A stretch of 64,000 nucleotides of DNA from Nematostella vectensis (lineage: Eukaryota > Cnidaria > Anthozoa > Actiniaria > Edwardsiidae): contig NC_064039.1 in assembly GCF_932526225.1 (NCBI RefSeq), positions 2,566,001-2,630,000 of the forward strand, read 5' to 3'. Made by a program: the position numbers and the translations under genes. The notes under the pieces are model-generated. The model was given only the letters and a program-made list of their open reading frames with translations, did no database searches and had not been told where the DNA came from. Positions 23,601-39,600 of this stretch are shown here, piece by piece (position 1 is the stretch's first letter; each line of letters starts with the position of its first letter).

Positions 23601-26600
23601 TACAAGGACTAAAAACTAAACGTCAGGATAGGCCGAGAAAAAGAAGCCTTAGCGATACGGGATCAAAGGCTGAACTGGTTGGGTGCTCGCTCGAGCTTTA
23701 TTCAGTGTTCTACAGATGCAGGTACCTCTATCTCGCCTTGCGGGACTAAGGCCCCAATGATAACTCTACATCGGAAGCCTCTCCTCCAAACGATAAATCA
23801 CGGCATTTGACTTTGTTTATAACTTAGGCGGCTCATCGCATTAATGCTAATAATATCTAACTTTTTTGACAATTATTTACAGCATTCCATAATATCTTAG
23901 GCAACGACTCGCAATGGGTCGCAATGCTGAACTTTTTACTTTGTCTTATCAACAATGCTATTTATTTCACTTTATGGCTTATAATCTTGATTTAATATTT
24001 ATATTTACTTATATATCTCAATTTAAGCTCAGGATTTCGCAATTACGTTTCTAGTCTATTCGCAAAGCATGCTGGTCTATGTAGAAAAAAACTCACTTTT
24101 TGCAAACGCACTTTGTGCTTCACGAGATTGCACTTTTTGCGTTACGACATTGGGCTTTTTGCACAACGACATGTGACTATTTGTCACACATGATTGGATG
24201 TTTGGGCTTGAGTCATGGCACATTATGCAAATCGCCAACAACATCTGACTCTTGGCGTCACGACATGAGACAATTTGCTTCTAAACATCGCACATTATAT
24301 CTCATAATATGGCACTTTTTCGCTTATAACATCGCAATTTTTGCGTGTATGACTTAGAATATAGCTTTTAACATTGCACTTTTAACATTTCTTGGATCTG
24401 TAATCTGCCAGTCGTTATTTTTTTCCCGTCTTCGCTTCAGGATTCCTGTGGATATCCGCGCAACAGCAGATAACAACTGGGTACGAGTCTGTTCATATTC
24501 CACTCCGCGTTCACGGCAGGGTATAAAAATGTGATGACCTCTCAACTTGCAAAACAGCGTGACAGCCCTGACAGCCCCGGCTAGACATTTGAATTTGAAT
24601 ATTAACCTTTACCGATAACGGTAAATACCGCAAAGTCTCACAACTCATCGTAATATCGACAAAAAAGTGATAAACTGAGACAGAAGGAAATTCATGGCGA
24701 GATTTCCCACCTCCAGATAAGAATAAAATAAAGATGAAATGAACTTTGAAATGTTATTAAATTCGTGTTGTGTTGTTGTTGGGAATTTGGTAGTTTTTCG
24801 TTTATTCCCCCAAATTTGATCTTTGCAAAGCGCTCTCTGTACTTCAGCTAACTTAGATTTCTTCAGCTCTTTCTGGGCGATCGTGTGGCGGTTAGGCCGT
24901 ACGTGATTGGTAGTGGGGACCGAAAGTATGCGAATTAATTAAAGGTGGTCACACTTGGGCTTCTCTCGCTGTAAATAAGGTATGATTCCTGCCATAAACT
25001 GTTAGATATATTTATATATATTTTAAATGTCAGCCAGCAAATTCACCAAAACTTTGTGGTTTTCCATTGTCCTCTTTGCCATTGACATAGATATAACTTA
25101 TTGATGATTGATTTTGTTTTTTGTTTATGGCTATTTTATAAGTAGAGCATGGTTATCATGACAAATATTAAAGAGAATGTGTACTTTTTCAAGCATGCTA
25201 CTGTTTGCTTAAGGTTCTACCTGATTTGTCTGAGTTCTCCTGGCATGATCTCAATGTAATAGAGCTCACTTCCAACAGCAGCTACCACCTGCTCCGTGTT
25301 ACAGCTAGCAACGCTAATATTCTTTGCTGAAGGGTGCTTCCACTCACTGACAAGCTGTCGAGTTTCGCAGTTTACCAGTCGCACAGATGCAGCTGTCACC
25401 TGGTGGCACGTACAGTAGGCAGGTTATATCAAACAGAAAACAGGTACTGTGACAAAGCTAAGAGACCATCTGTGAATTTTCAAGTGGGTATATTTAAAGT
25501 CTATTTGAAGGTGTCTCATTAATCTACAGTTTAGTTGATTCGTGTTAGTTCAGTATTTCAGGGTCCAGTGTTACAGTACCTAGGGTAGAGACCTTAAAGT
25601 ATCGCCCTACTATCACCCAGCTACAAGGAATACTTGTAGTTGTGCACTTAGAGCAAAACATGTCTAGAAAATCTAAATAATTAGTTCAGCAGTCCAGTAG
25701 CTGCATTTGTTTACGAAGAGAAGAGACACAACTAAGACTACATATACTACAATATCTGAATTTATTACTTTAGGATCCCAGTAGCTGTATCTACTGTAGT
25801 TGTTTATTAGCAGCCCTTTTCATGTTGTCACCATGCTTATAAGGCTGTATTGTGTGCTGAGCTTCTCACCTGAATCAATTGAGCTCCTGTCACGTTGCCG
25901 CTGTAGTATGTCTGCTGATCATCACTGAACCCTGGAATCTCCGTCTCTTCAACTTCCTCCCCACTTAGAGACAGCACTCTAGGGAAAAAACAGTTTAGTT
26001 ATTGCTCCCATTTGTTCCAGGTATCAGGTATAGCTTGATCATCTAAAAGCAACCTACTGTGTATTGTACATAATACTCGCCTGCTCTGACCAACAAATGA
26101 AAGGACCAGTGTGTCATCATACTCCTGTTGTGTTTTTCTCAGCTTGAGGGCCCATATCCCTGAAGACATACACTTTTTTTCAGTATTAAGCAATTTGCAT
26201 TTCTCTTTTGATTATCACCCTCCTCGGATACAGATTACATTCATTTAAATGCAAAACAAGAGGGCTGGTGGTATCATTACATATCGAGTAGAGGGTGCTT
26301 ATTCTCCCTAAAGAGACCCCATTGACAAAATCAGGGCAAGAATCTGTACTGTTAAATGTGAATAATATATTTTGGCAAAAAAAAAAACTTGAAAACCATT
26401 ATTTATTTTCTTCTTCACATTTTTGTCTTTTGAAATCTCAAATTTACATCAAATGTGTTTCATGTGTGTGTACTCATTAGCCATTCCAACCCTAACCAGG
26501 CCTTCAACTATCTTTTGCATCGGCATATAATTCCAGGAGCCCTAGCCCTGAAATATGGTCTTACCCATGATTCCTGCCAGGTCTATTGTCGCATGCTCAT

Positions 26601-29600
26601 GAATGCCAATCCCATTCCTGATGATGCGAAGAGAGCCTTCTTTCTTTGCCCCAGAGCAAGTCACTAGCTATATATAGAACATAAATACCATTAAGCAGCA
26701 AAGAATCCAACAAATGTATCATTGACAAAGGGGGTATGTATGTCTTGGATGCATGAATTTCCATCAAAAATAACTTCTCCAAATTCAAAACTTCTGCGCC
26801 AATTTGTCATAAGTTCTTTTTAAACAAACTTATTTTACAAGTTACGATGATGATGATCATGATGGTGGTGTAGATAATTATAAAAATGACATTTATAATG
26901 ATGGTGGTTTTGAGCAGGTGTTGGTTTATTGCTCCCTTATACGATCTGAAATAAATTACGCATCTCAGTGGTGTTTGCTAACATGCCACAATACCTTGAG
27001 AACTATCTTGAGGCTACTTAAAAAGGAGAATTGAGAGTTATTTATCTGAATGTTTTCTGATTAGAAGCAGCTACTGTACTGTAAGAATAAAGAGAGACAC
27101 CCATTACAACATGCAGAGATCAGCAGGTGACCTATTCCATCACAAACCTACGAACACAGACGGTTTTGGAAATTTTGTTTGCTGTAAATATGCATGTGAA
27201 TTATAATTTATGTTGTCGCACGGCTTCATGCTGACCGTGCCTGTAATTCAGGGAACCTGCAAGTGGCACAACATATTATTATTATTATTATTACTGTATG
27301 CATATAGCAGCAGTCATAAGTATGATGGTTACACTGGTGGTAACAGTGATGATCGCAACTTACCTGCCCTTGACCTTGTCTTTCAAGGTCCACCACAACC
27401 ATGTCAACAATGGGGCCAAGATTAGTAAAGGTTTCCATGACCTGGACATAGGACCCATCTGCATCTGGCTCTGTGCTAAGCTGGTAATACAGTCACAGAA
27501 AATAATTTAATAAGGAGCTGGTGATACAGTCACAGAAAATAATTTAATAAGGAGCTGGTGATACAGTCACAGAAAATAGTTTAATAAGGAGCCAGTGATT
27601 CAGTCACACAAAAGAGTTTTATGAAGAGATGGTGATACTGACACAAAAACAAGTTTAATGAAGCTGGTTATCAGGCACATGAAATATTTTAATGCAAAGT
27701 TTGTGATACAGTTACAGAAAATATGTAGTTTAATAAGAAGCTGGTGATACACTCACACATAGTTAAGAAAAAAGTCATACAAAAAAGTGTAGTCTTTACA
27801 TACAGCAGTGACAACCCTTCATTGTATACATTGTATTAATTGTATACTAACCTTTGCTAGCTGTGAATCTCCTAACATTGATCCAATAAACACTACACCA
27901 TTATCCAAATACACAAGGCAATGTGCAATAGATGTCTGTTGAGAGGTGAGGCAGACATAGTAATCAGTTTATTACATTTGCTGATGGGAGATGAAAGAGT
28001 GCCATGTTTGCTTGTAAAATATTGTTTAACAAACCAAAACATAAACTTCATATCTATGCAATATATATATATATATATATATGTTACTTACCAGCGGGGA
28101 GGTCTGTATCAGGAAATACTGTGACCGAGGTCTTGAAAATACTGCCCGAGGCCGAATGTATTCAGTATTTTACGATACGGACCGACCCTTAGCTAGAAAA
28201 TAACATATTTATTTTTTTCCTCAATAGATTTTCCAATAGATTTTTTTTAAACGGGCTTATGGGTGCACGAGGCGAGGTTTCGCTTCTGACTTTCGTCGAT
28301 GTTTGTGAAGATTTTGTTTGCTCATGATTATTTAATAAACTCCATTTTGTATTTCCACACAACGCTTTTAATCCTCCAGAAATACAGAACCCCCAAAGAA
28401 GACATTCTCTGCAGTTTTGACCAACAATTTTGTAAAATAATTTAGTCCAAATTGATACGTCGTTCTCAACTCGAATTCATCGTTGAAATGTCTTCTTTTA
28501 CTTTAAATCCTCCACAGACAATAAGATATATTCACTAAAGAACTTCTCTAATGAATGTGTATACGTTAAGCTGATTATGCAGGTAAATTAATAGAGTAAT
28601 TTGTCATTTTTCTTCATACGAAGAGACGATTTGCTGCCATTTTTTTATTTCAAATAAACTTTCAGCAAACTTTTAATTCTCGTGTGGGTTGCAAAATCTT
28701 TATAGCAGGAAATTGTCACAACACGGAGTTTGAAGCTGATTTTCCGTAAAGTTATTGATTCTAGATAAAATGACAAATAAAATGCTGTTTTAGTGTGAAG
28801 ATCTTTAACCTCTAGAGTAATAATCCAGTTTTCTATGGCCATTTTACAAATCAACTCACTATTTCGAGCTTCGGAGGTGAGCGGTCCGGTATCGCGGGGT
28901 CCAGATCGTAGGATACCGGACCTCACAAGAGCCAATCAGAGCGCGCGATTTGATGGATACCGGACCCCCCAAAAAATAAACACACATATTTACTTTGTTT
29001 ACCCAAAATAACATATAGGAAAAACAAACTTCAATAAATTTATTTACTGACTGAGTGTGCAAAGCTGTCTCTCTTACACCATAAAACAATATAAAAAAAT
29101 ATCAAGTCCATAAGTTTCCTATATGGCCCAAGCAAACAAAGACAACAAAATATTAACATACATTTATCAAAAAAGTGTGCCGTGTTGAGATACTAAATTA
29201 TGCAATTCAACAATTCCATAGATTGACTTACCTCTCCTAACATTTCCAACTTGAGATCTTTAACTTCATATGTGCCATCAATCAGCTCTTGTCGCTCAAG
29301 CAACAACATGTAAAGTCGTCCATTCATATCCCCAAGCAAATAGCGGGAACCATTGGTATCTATCTTCCCATGACAAGTCAAGCTACTTTGCTAAAAAACA
29401 ATAAATGAAAGTGTGGTTTGATTAATACCCAACTGAGATGATTCAGAGTTATAAGCAGCTAATCTATTAAAAAGTGTATGGGGACGTTTTCTTAGCGCTC
29501 AGAGAAAAGGGGTTTCACAAAAACGCTTTACTCGTCCCCTTTCAGAACAGCCAATTCCGAGCGACGAACAAGCAACCATTGCCTGGGCTACCTGTGCTCC

Positions 29601-32600
29601 TTCCCAGCCCGGTCAAGCGTAACTAATCGTCCAACGGCGACGGTCAAGGATGCTTGTGGCTACTTTCTCGTTTTAAAATACGGCTAGCAGCCAGGGAAAA
29701 TAGTTTAGCTCGGATGTTCTGCCACATATCGAATGTAAGTGTACCCTGGCATAGGTCTGCGAGATAAAAATATTTTGTTTGTTGTTTTTTCCTCTCGAAT
29801 TTCAATGGTATTTGAGTGCTACCGAAAATGGCGCCTCCAACCTTGTTTTCTTTTCTTAGTAGGGGGAGAGAAGAATTCCGTTAAGAAAACTCCCCCAAAT
29901 CGTGTATTACACATGAATTTGACACCAACAAGGCATCTTCTTAGTTTTAAGGCAATTTTATTGACAACATTTCACAAAAAAACGCTTTACTCGTCCCCTC
30001 TCAGAACAGCCGAATTCCGAGCTACGAACAAGCAACCATTGCCTGGGCTACCTGTGTTTGATGCAATCAGAACAATCACGTGAAAACCAGACAAAATGCT
30101 AGAACTACAACTAAGAACATAAATCTGTCGAGTATAAAAATAAGTGGCCGGTATTTTTAGTACTTATTTTCCACACAGTAACAAAAACTCATTTAGTTTC
30201 GAGGATGTACAGTAATCTAAAGATCTACGCATACTGTACCTTCAATGCTGGGGGAGCAATTGCATGATAATTGCTTCCTTTGTGATATGTGATTGACTCC
30301 TGCCCAATGATAAGTGCCCCGCCCAGGGGGTTAGGTACTGCTATGACGCGGCAGGCTTCAACCTCCACGTTGTCCTGTTTCCATGGACCCTTAGCAAACT
30401 CATGGTCTCTGAGGTTGATCTCATATGTTTTCACATGACGACCATGAGGATCCTGTGAAAGACAAACTATGACTCAGATACTGCATATTCATTCTTATAA
30501 TATGGCTATAATATTACACACACTGATTGGCTGATTTAGCAACCAATATTTTTCAATCACTCGGAATGATGGGCTTTCTTTTTGGATATTCGAACCAGTA
30601 AATTTTGTTAGCTTTTAGTGTAGCACAAAAATCTCACACTAGTCGCAAAATAAATAGTAACACTAAAACCTTAGCTGAGTTATACTAAAACCTTAGATCA
30701 ATTATACTAAAACCTTAGCTGAGTTATACTAAAACCTTAGCTGAGTTATATTAAAACCTTAGATGAATTATACTAAAACCTTAGATGAATTATACTAAAA
30801 CCTTAGCTGAGTTATATTCAAAACCTTAGATGAATTATACTAATACCTTAGCTGAGTTATACTAAAATTTTACTACCCAGACAAAGAAGTAAATATGGGG
30901 AAATTAACGCAATAAAACATGTTCTGCAGGTGCAGAACACAGAGAAAATCAACTCAATGGCAGTTTTAAAAGAATAGCACAAACATACTGTAAATGAATA
31001 AATAACAAAGGATTTTCTTAGATGAATTTGATTTTGACATACAAATCAACAAATTATCAACTGCAATTCAATATTTGCTGTTCCCACTGACAATATATTT
31101 AATTTTTTTGAAAAATTGTACAGTAGGTGTATGTGATTTGCACAAATTTGCTAATCATTGGGAAAAACTGTTACTGTTGTACTTTGGACCAAACCACTGT
31201 ACATTTCAGTTCTAAGATTACCTGGTATATGAATACTATTGTAGGATTAGCACATCCATAAAGAAATTGTATATCAACAACATGTAGTTCTTCCAACCTG
31301 CCGTGCAAGACGAACATTAGAAACACTCACAGAGCTTGGCTTTTGAAGAGGCAAGAATTTGAATAAGAATGTTTTTTTTCAAACTTGTAGAATCAAATTA
31401 CGTTTATGATAAACATTACAGTCATGAGGATCAAGCACTTTCTTTCTGTACCGGTAGAAATCACATACTATACAGCATTGTATGGTTTTACTAATTAGCA
31501 TGTGCCGAATATACAGTAACTGTTTTCAAGCATGTCAACATACAGTAATAGACTGCATGTCAATCTCACTAAAAGTAACCTGATGTTGAAGGCTTTCAGT
31601 TCTTTGTCTGAGTCCAGTTCAAGAGGAATGACTTTGAACAAGCCATCATACAGTCGCAGGCCAATTACACGGCAGCTTGGGTCAATTATTCCAATTTGGC
31701 CAGTGTCAGATGGTCGGCCGATGCGGTCCTAGTATGGACACAGAGATAGTAAGATAGTAGTATAATACAAAAACGAAAGACAGTATTACACAAATTGCAT
31801 GCTTCAACTATCATACAATATTTTATAACATAAATTGCATAATACCATATGTGCACTATAACAAGTCTTTAACTAATTTCATAATTCAATGTCAAAATAA
31901 AGTTTTTGCAACATGGCCTTAACTGAAGTTTTTTTTTACTGGCAGAAAAACCACACTTGATGGGCCACACAGACATGATCCTGAGCCCCCCAATCAAACC
32001 AGATCCTGCTTTGTGATTTGTCTTGCATTACACAAGCCCCTCTACTACCAAAATAGACTATGAGGCCCATAGCACTCAATCCCCCACAATTCTATAACAC
32101 TGGAATTATTTGTAGCCTTAGTTGTACTACAGAGTTTGTTGTTAATTTTTACTCACCTGTACATCACCACAGGCCCTAGTCACAATATCCCCTGTCTCTT
32201 TTCTGTACCCAAGAATACAGACTCTGTACTTTGCCGTTAGAATGAAGAGAAGATCTTGGGGCTCATTCTACGACAATGCAATATCAGCTCACTACACTTG
32301 ACAGAGACATGGCTATGGTTTAGACATAATAAGGCAGATACCTCGAAAATGGTAATGCACCAAAACTATTCGAGCTACAAATATTTTAGCATACTTTATA
32401 TGCATTTTCCTCCTCACTGAGGTCTTACCGGGGGACGAAACAGCTCCATTACGCCAACACTGCCATATAACCCAACATCTAGCATGGGCCTCAGTCCCTC
32501 GGGAGTGACAAGATGAATTTCGAGCCGTGTGTTTTTGGCTATGACAAGATTCAAATCATCTGGCCCGGTAAAATTTCCAACCACTGCTGCATTAACCGCG

Positions 32601-32638
32601 GTGGGCTTCTGTGCAGTGACAACATAGTTGTGTGTCAT
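2641..32638 (-). CDS. DDB1: DDB1, damage-specific DNA-binding protein 1 (CRL4 adaptor), complete
   Basis: Adaptor of CUL4 ubiquitin ligases and UV-damage sensor subunit: three seven-bladed propellers (BPA, BPB, BPC) that bridge CUL4 to DCAF receptors in the nucleus. Exons (minus): 32638-32429, 32267-32157, 31728-31580, 31297-31222, 30452-30240, 29390-29232, 27935-27852, 27480-27364, 26667-26565, 26159-26081, 25978-25870, 25399-25221, 22776-22727, 22628-22515, 22123-22016, 21086-20926, 20788-20742, 20651-20308, 19857-19693, 14456-14362, 13993-13889, 13686-13621, 9151-8956, 8215-8132, 3714-3612, 3037-2914, 2721-2641. They sum to 3432 nt (1143 residues; human 1140) with every phase consistent. 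Start [13 protein letters not shown], internal [27 protein letters not shown] and [10 protein letters not shown], and the end VEELTRIH all match the family closely. The BPC loop in exon 18 (residues about 770-810) is Ser/Gly-rich and diverged. Intron 25 is AT-AC and intron 10 is GC-AG. Identity is certain; exon edges are read by eye. Confidence 0.97.
3038..3611 (-). other. U12-type AT-AC intron (DDB1 intron 25)
   Basis: On the minus strand the intron starts ATATCCTTT, a full match to the minor-spliceosome donor. It ends ...CCCTTAACCTATTTTAC, with a CCTTAAC branch-site motif about 10-11 nt before a terminal AC. There is no AG acceptor in reach. Joining tt to c restores the conserved HSFWRSF of DDB1. 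Using any GT donor would insert residues absent from the family. Confidence 0.9.
3853..3891. repeat. Inverted arm matching the 70-bp satellite unit
   Basis: This 39-bp stretch (aaggccgatttagacagcac onward to gtatgcgac) is the reverse complement, with about 4 mismatches in 38, of the second half of every unit in the adjacent array. It therefore looks like the left terminal inverted repeat of a foldback or MITE-type element whose right arm was amplified. Confidence 0.75.
3980..7823. repeat. 70-bp satellite, about 55 copies, in DDB1 intron 24
   Basis: Unit begins gggctaagacatgtcgtaga and ends cagccttaacgcaaca. Copies are more than 95% alike. Recurrent variants (tcg/tgg near unit position 14, cgcat/cgcac, cgact/cact, cgc/agc) are scattered among the copies, implying repeated unequal exchange or gene conversion. 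The array fills most of DDB1 intron 24 (3715-8131) and would be transcribed in the DDB1 pre-mRNA in reverse orientation. Confidence 0.97.
8216..8955. other. DDB1 intron 23
   Basis: Ordinary AT-rich intron between exons 24 and 23. No gene or clear repeat family was recognised. A short taccatgtctga segment near 8850 repeats the sequence at the exon 23 donor (8952-8963), perhaps a small duplication. Confidence 0.6.
11344..11421 (+). promoter_or_regulatory. Peptide A core promoter and noncoding exon 1
   Basis: TATAAAA at 11344-11350 is followed at the expected distance by a leader ending ...cttcaaagttg before the donor gtaagc (exon end 11421, start about 11370-11380). The same arrangement (TATAAAA, leader ending ...gtccaaagacg, then gtaag) precedes the paralogue at 44861-44961. 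Prediction rests on that parallel. Confidence 0.6.
12117..12238. mobile_element. Short inverted-repeat element upstream of peptide A exon 2
   Basis: Left arm gtttagacgccgttcttta and right arm taaagaacggcgtcgaaac are near-perfect inverted repeats, with inner parts also pairing (tgtactg, cggcaca). The right arm matches the element at 56523-56706 (agaacggcgt and tgcatttgga in the same order). It is non-coding and too short for a transposase; probably a MITE. Confidence 0.7.
12309..13221 (+). CDS. Peptide A: small secreted peptide precursor, nested in DDB1 intron 22
   Basis: I do not recognise this family by name. Exon 2 (12296-12483, ATG at 12309) encodes a classic signal peptide ([19 protein letters not shown], residues 1-19), then [12 protein letters not shown] and an acidic-polar stretch ending SPRAIK. 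A donor g|gtaact at 12484 joins in phase 1 to exon 3 at 13199 (acceptor after tttttcag), which adds DKMRLNP and a TGA at 13219-13221. AATAAA follows at 13275. The spliced product is 65 residues, with no cysteine. If the intron is retained, the frame runs to 12536 and gives a 75-residue form with a cationic tail ([14 protein letters not shown]). The paralogue at 45413 has the same intron phase, donor sequence, motif and spliced length. Cleavage before Gln would give a pyroglutamate-capable N-terminus. Function unknown. Confidence 0.8.
12643..12800. repeat. 43-bp tandem repeat, about 3.5 copies
   Basis: Copies of a 43-bp unit containing aagctactgatatgtgaaga and caggtcgcagaactgcac, lying in intron 2 of peptide A (and in DDB1 intron 22). 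The last copy is diverged. Confidence 0.85.
12868..13021. mobile_element. MITE-like inverted-repeat element in peptide A intron 2
   Basis: Arms of about 55-60 bp (ggctaagttcaaacgtcgta and its complement ending acgtttgaacttagccta) flank a short centre. Arm ends resemble those of the element at 56523-56706 (taggcc...gaacaaacg). Non-coding. Confidence 0.85.
14219..14302. repeat. 12-bp tandem repeat (catttcatctcc), 7 copies
   Basis: Perfect 12-bp units in DDB1 intron 20, just upstream of exon 20 on the plus map. Simple minisatellite. Confidence 0.95.
14792..17500. repeat. G-rich satellite, about 80 copies of a 32-40 bp unit, DDB1 intron 19
   Basis: Unit gatacagaaacattaagaa plus aatatt followed by a run of 4-17 G and then cac. 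Units differ mainly in G-run length, in ttaag/tttag and in cacga/cacaa. Some groups repeat as higher-order blocks (for example, the segment near 15740-16100 resembles 16180-16440). The plus strand carries closely spaced G runs, so G-quadruplex formation is possible; the DDB1 transcript carries the C-rich strand. The non-G part of the unit matches the inverted-repeat element at 45804-45955. Confidence 0.97.
17501..19692. other. Rest of DDB1 intron 19, partly transposon debris
   Basis: Contains the decayed ORF at 18260-18730. Two segments, about 17690-17830 and 19080-19210/19480-19530, share phrases (gattaaattt, tagcctatctt, ggccattttg), which suggests older duplicated repeat material. No functional gene was seen. 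Confidence 0.5.
18260..18730 (-). pseudogene. Decayed transposon-associated ORF with Cys-rich motif
   Basis: Read on the minus strand across frame changes, the pieces are HAFTG then, after a one-base loss, [18 protein letters not shown]; then [19 protein letters not shown] and [10 protein letters not shown]; and finally [11 protein letters not shown] and KCSALC near 18280-18360. I recall this order (HAxTGCDTxS; NVWxxF; PPTKAAL; a CxxGCxxRCxC...CTxLC Cys block) from a high-copy repeat ORF common in cnidarians and other invertebrates. Here it has at least two frameshifts, a stop and a lost final Cys, so it is a relic. The family name is not certain. Confidence 0.6.
19962..20065. repeat. 52-bp direct duplication
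   Basis: Two adjacent copies beginning cttactttgtcattgaaata and ending atgtacacaatg in DDB1 intron 18. They differ at about 2-3 bases. Confidence 0.9.
21172..21675. mobile_element. MITE-like element with about 27-bp terminal inverted repeats
   Basis: Left end ataccttattacacttaatt and right end aattaagtgtaataaggtat are perfect complements. Internal sequence is full of ttcgcgatttt-type subrepeats in both orientations. There is no ORF. It sits in DDB1 intron 15 between exons 16 and 15. Confidence 0.85.
23000..24360. repeat. Degenerate tandem repeat field in DDB1 intron 12
   Basis: Loose repeats of (g)cactttgtgctt-ataacat-(g/a)gcac type motifs. Around 23190-23530 there are three longer 100-120 bp units containing tgcgcaaatcatttcaggt and gcataaaatattt. 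From 24090 to 24360 the same wording returns more diverged. No coding potential recognised. Confidence 0.65.
27481..27760. repeat. 38-bp degenerate tandem repeat, about 6 copies
   Basis: Units with ctggtgatacagtcacagaa then aataatttaataaggag. The first three copies are nearly identical and later ones diverged. The block starts right at the exon 8 acceptor of DDB1 (27480/27481). Confidence 0.9.
29512..30056. repeat. Pair of 85-bp direct repeats about 375 bp apart
   Basis: Copies at 29512-29596 and 29970-30056 both run from tttcacaaaaacgctttac to attgcctgggctacctgtg with few differences. They lie in DDB1 intron 5, possibly ends of an inserted element or a segmental duplication. The interval between them has no recognised gene. 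Confidence 0.85.
30659..30868. repeat. 22-bp tandem repeat, about 9-10 copies
   Basis: Unit actaaaaccttagctgagtt(at) with a gatgaa variant, in DDB1 intron 4. Simple minisatellite. Confidence 0.93.
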
Positions 32639-36619
<3,981 letters not shown>

Positions 36620-36646
<27 letters not shown>

Positions 36647-39600
36647 CCTAGACATGGATGCAAAGACATGAGCCAGACATGGACGCACTTGTAGAGACCT
36701 CTTAAGCTGCAGCACAAGACATGACCCAGACATGAATGCACTTGTAGAGACCTCTTAAGCTGCAGCACAAGACATGACCCAGACATGAATGCACTCGTAG
36801 AGACCTTTTAAGCTGCAGCACAAGACATGGCCCAGACATGGACGCACTTGTAGAGACCTCTTAAGCTGCAGCACAAGACATGACCTGAACATGGATGCAC
36901 TTGTAGAGACCTCTTAAACTGCAGCACAAGACATGACTCAGACATGGATGCACTCGTAGAGACCTCTTAAGCTGCAGCACAAGACATGACCCAGACATGG
37001 ATGCACTTGTAGAGACCTCAAGCTGCAGTACAAGACATGGCCCAGACATGGACGCACTTGTAGAGACCTCTTAAGCTGCAGCACAAGACATGGCCCAGAC
37101 ATGGACGCACTTGTAGAGACCTCTTAAGCTGCAGCACAAGACATGACCTGAACATGGATGCACTTGTAGAGACCTCTTAAACTGCAGCACAAGACATGAC
37201 ACAGACATGGATTCACTTGTGGAGACCTCTTAAGCTGCAGCACAAGACATGACCCAGACATGGACGCACTTGTGGAGACCTCTTAAGCTGCAGCACAAGA
37301 CATGGCCCAGACATGGATGCACTTGTAGAGACCTCTTAAGCTGCAGTACAAGACATGACCTAGACATTGACGCACTTGTAGAGACCTCTTAAGCTGCAGC
37401 ACAAGACATGGCCCAGACATGGACGCACTTGTGGAGACCTCTTAAGCTGCAGCACAAGACATGACCCAGACATGAATGCACTTGTAGCGACCTCTTAAGC
37501 TGCAGCACAAGACATGGCCCAGACATGGATGCACTTGTAGAGACCTCTTAAGCTGCAGCACAAGACATGGCCCAGACATGGACGCACTTGTAGAGACCTC
37601 TTAAGCTGCAGCACAAGACATGGCCCAGACATGGATGCACTTGTGGAGACCTCTTAAACTGCAGCACAAGACATGGCCCAGACATGGATGCACTTGTAGA
37701 GACCTCTTAAGCTGCAGCACAAGACATGGCCCAGACATGGATGCACTTGTGGAGACCTCTTAAACTGCAGCACAAGACATGGCCCAGACATGGATGCACT
37801 TGTAGAGACCTCTTAAGCTGCAGCACAAGACATGGCCCAGACATGGATGCACTTGTGGAGACCTCTTAAGCTGCAGCACAAGACATGGCCCAGACATGGA
37901 CGCACTTGTAGAGACCTCTTAAGCTGCAGCACAAGACATGGCCCAGACATGGATGCACTTGTAGAGACCTCTTAAGCTGCAGCACAAGACATGGCCCAGA
38001 CATGGCCCAGACATGACCCAGACATGGACGCACTTGTAGAGACCTCTTAAGCTGCAGCACAAGACATGGCCCAGACATGGCCCAGACATGGACGCACTTG
38101 TAGAGACCTCTTAAGCTGCAGCACAAGACATGGCCCAGACATGGATTCACTTGTAGAGACCTCTTAAGCTGCAGCACAAGACATGGCCCAGACATGGACG
38201 CACTTGTGGAGACCTCTTAAGCTGCAGCACAAGACATGGCCCAGACATGGACGCACTTGTAGAGACCTCTGAAGCTGCAGCACAAGACATGGCCCAGACA
38301 TGGATTCACTTGTAGAGACCTCTTAAGCTGCAGAACAAGACATGGCCCAGACATGGCCCAGACATGGATTCACTTGTAGAGACCTCTTAAGCTGCAGCAC
38401 AAGACATGGCCCAGACATGGACGCACTTGTGGAGACCTCTTAAGCTGCAGCACAAGACATGGCCCAGACATGGACGCACTTGTAGAGACCTCTGAAGCTG
38501 CAGCACAAGACATGGCCCAGACATGGATTCACTTGTAGAGACCTCTTAAGCTGCAGAACAAGACATGGCCCAGACATGGATTCACTTGTAGAGACCTCTT
38601 AAGCTGCAGCACAAGACATGGCCCAGACATGGATTCACTTGTAGAGACCTCTTAAGCTGCAGCACAAGACATGACTCAGACATGGATGCACTCGTAGAGA
38701 CCTCTTAAGCTGCAGCACAAGACATGACCCAGACATGGATGCACTTGTAGAGACCTCAAGCTGCAGTACAAGACATGGCCCAGACATTGCCCAGACATGG
38801 CCCAGACATGGACGCACTTGTAGAGACCTCTTAAGCTGCAGCACAAGACATGGCCCAGACATGGACGCACTTGTGGAGACCTCTTAAGCTGCAGCACAAG
38901 ACATGGCCCAGACATGGATTCACTCGTAGAGACCTCTTAAGCTGCAGCACAAGACATGGCCCAGACATGGATTCACTTGTAGAGACCTCTTAAGCTGCAG
39001 CACAAGACATGGCCCAGACATGGATGCACTTGTAGAGACCTCAAGCTGCAGTACAAGACATGTCCCAGACATGGCCCAGACATGGACGCACTTGTAGAGA
39101 CCTCTTAAGCTGCAGCACAAGACATGGCCCAGACATGGATGCACTTGTAGAGACCTCTTAAGCTGCAGTACAAGACATGGCCCAGACATGGACGCACTTG
39201 TAGAGACCCCTTAAGCTGCAGCACAAGACATGACCCAGACATGGACGCACTTGTGGAGACCTCTTAAGCTGCAGCACAAGACATGGCCCAGACATGGATG
39301 CACTTGTAGAGACCTCAAGCTGCAGTACAAGACATGGCCCAGACATGGACGCACTTGTAGAGACCTCAAGCTGCAGCACAAGACATGGCCCAGACATGGA
39401 TTCACTTGTAGAGACCTCTTAAGCTGCAGCACAAGACATGGCCCAGACATGGACGCACTTGTGGAGACCTCTTCAGCTGCAGCACAAGACATGTCCCAGA
39501 CATGGCCCAGACATGGACGCACTTGTAGAGACCTCTTAAGCTGCAGCACAAGACATGGCCCAGACATGGATGCACTTGTAGAGACCTCAAGCTGCAGTAC

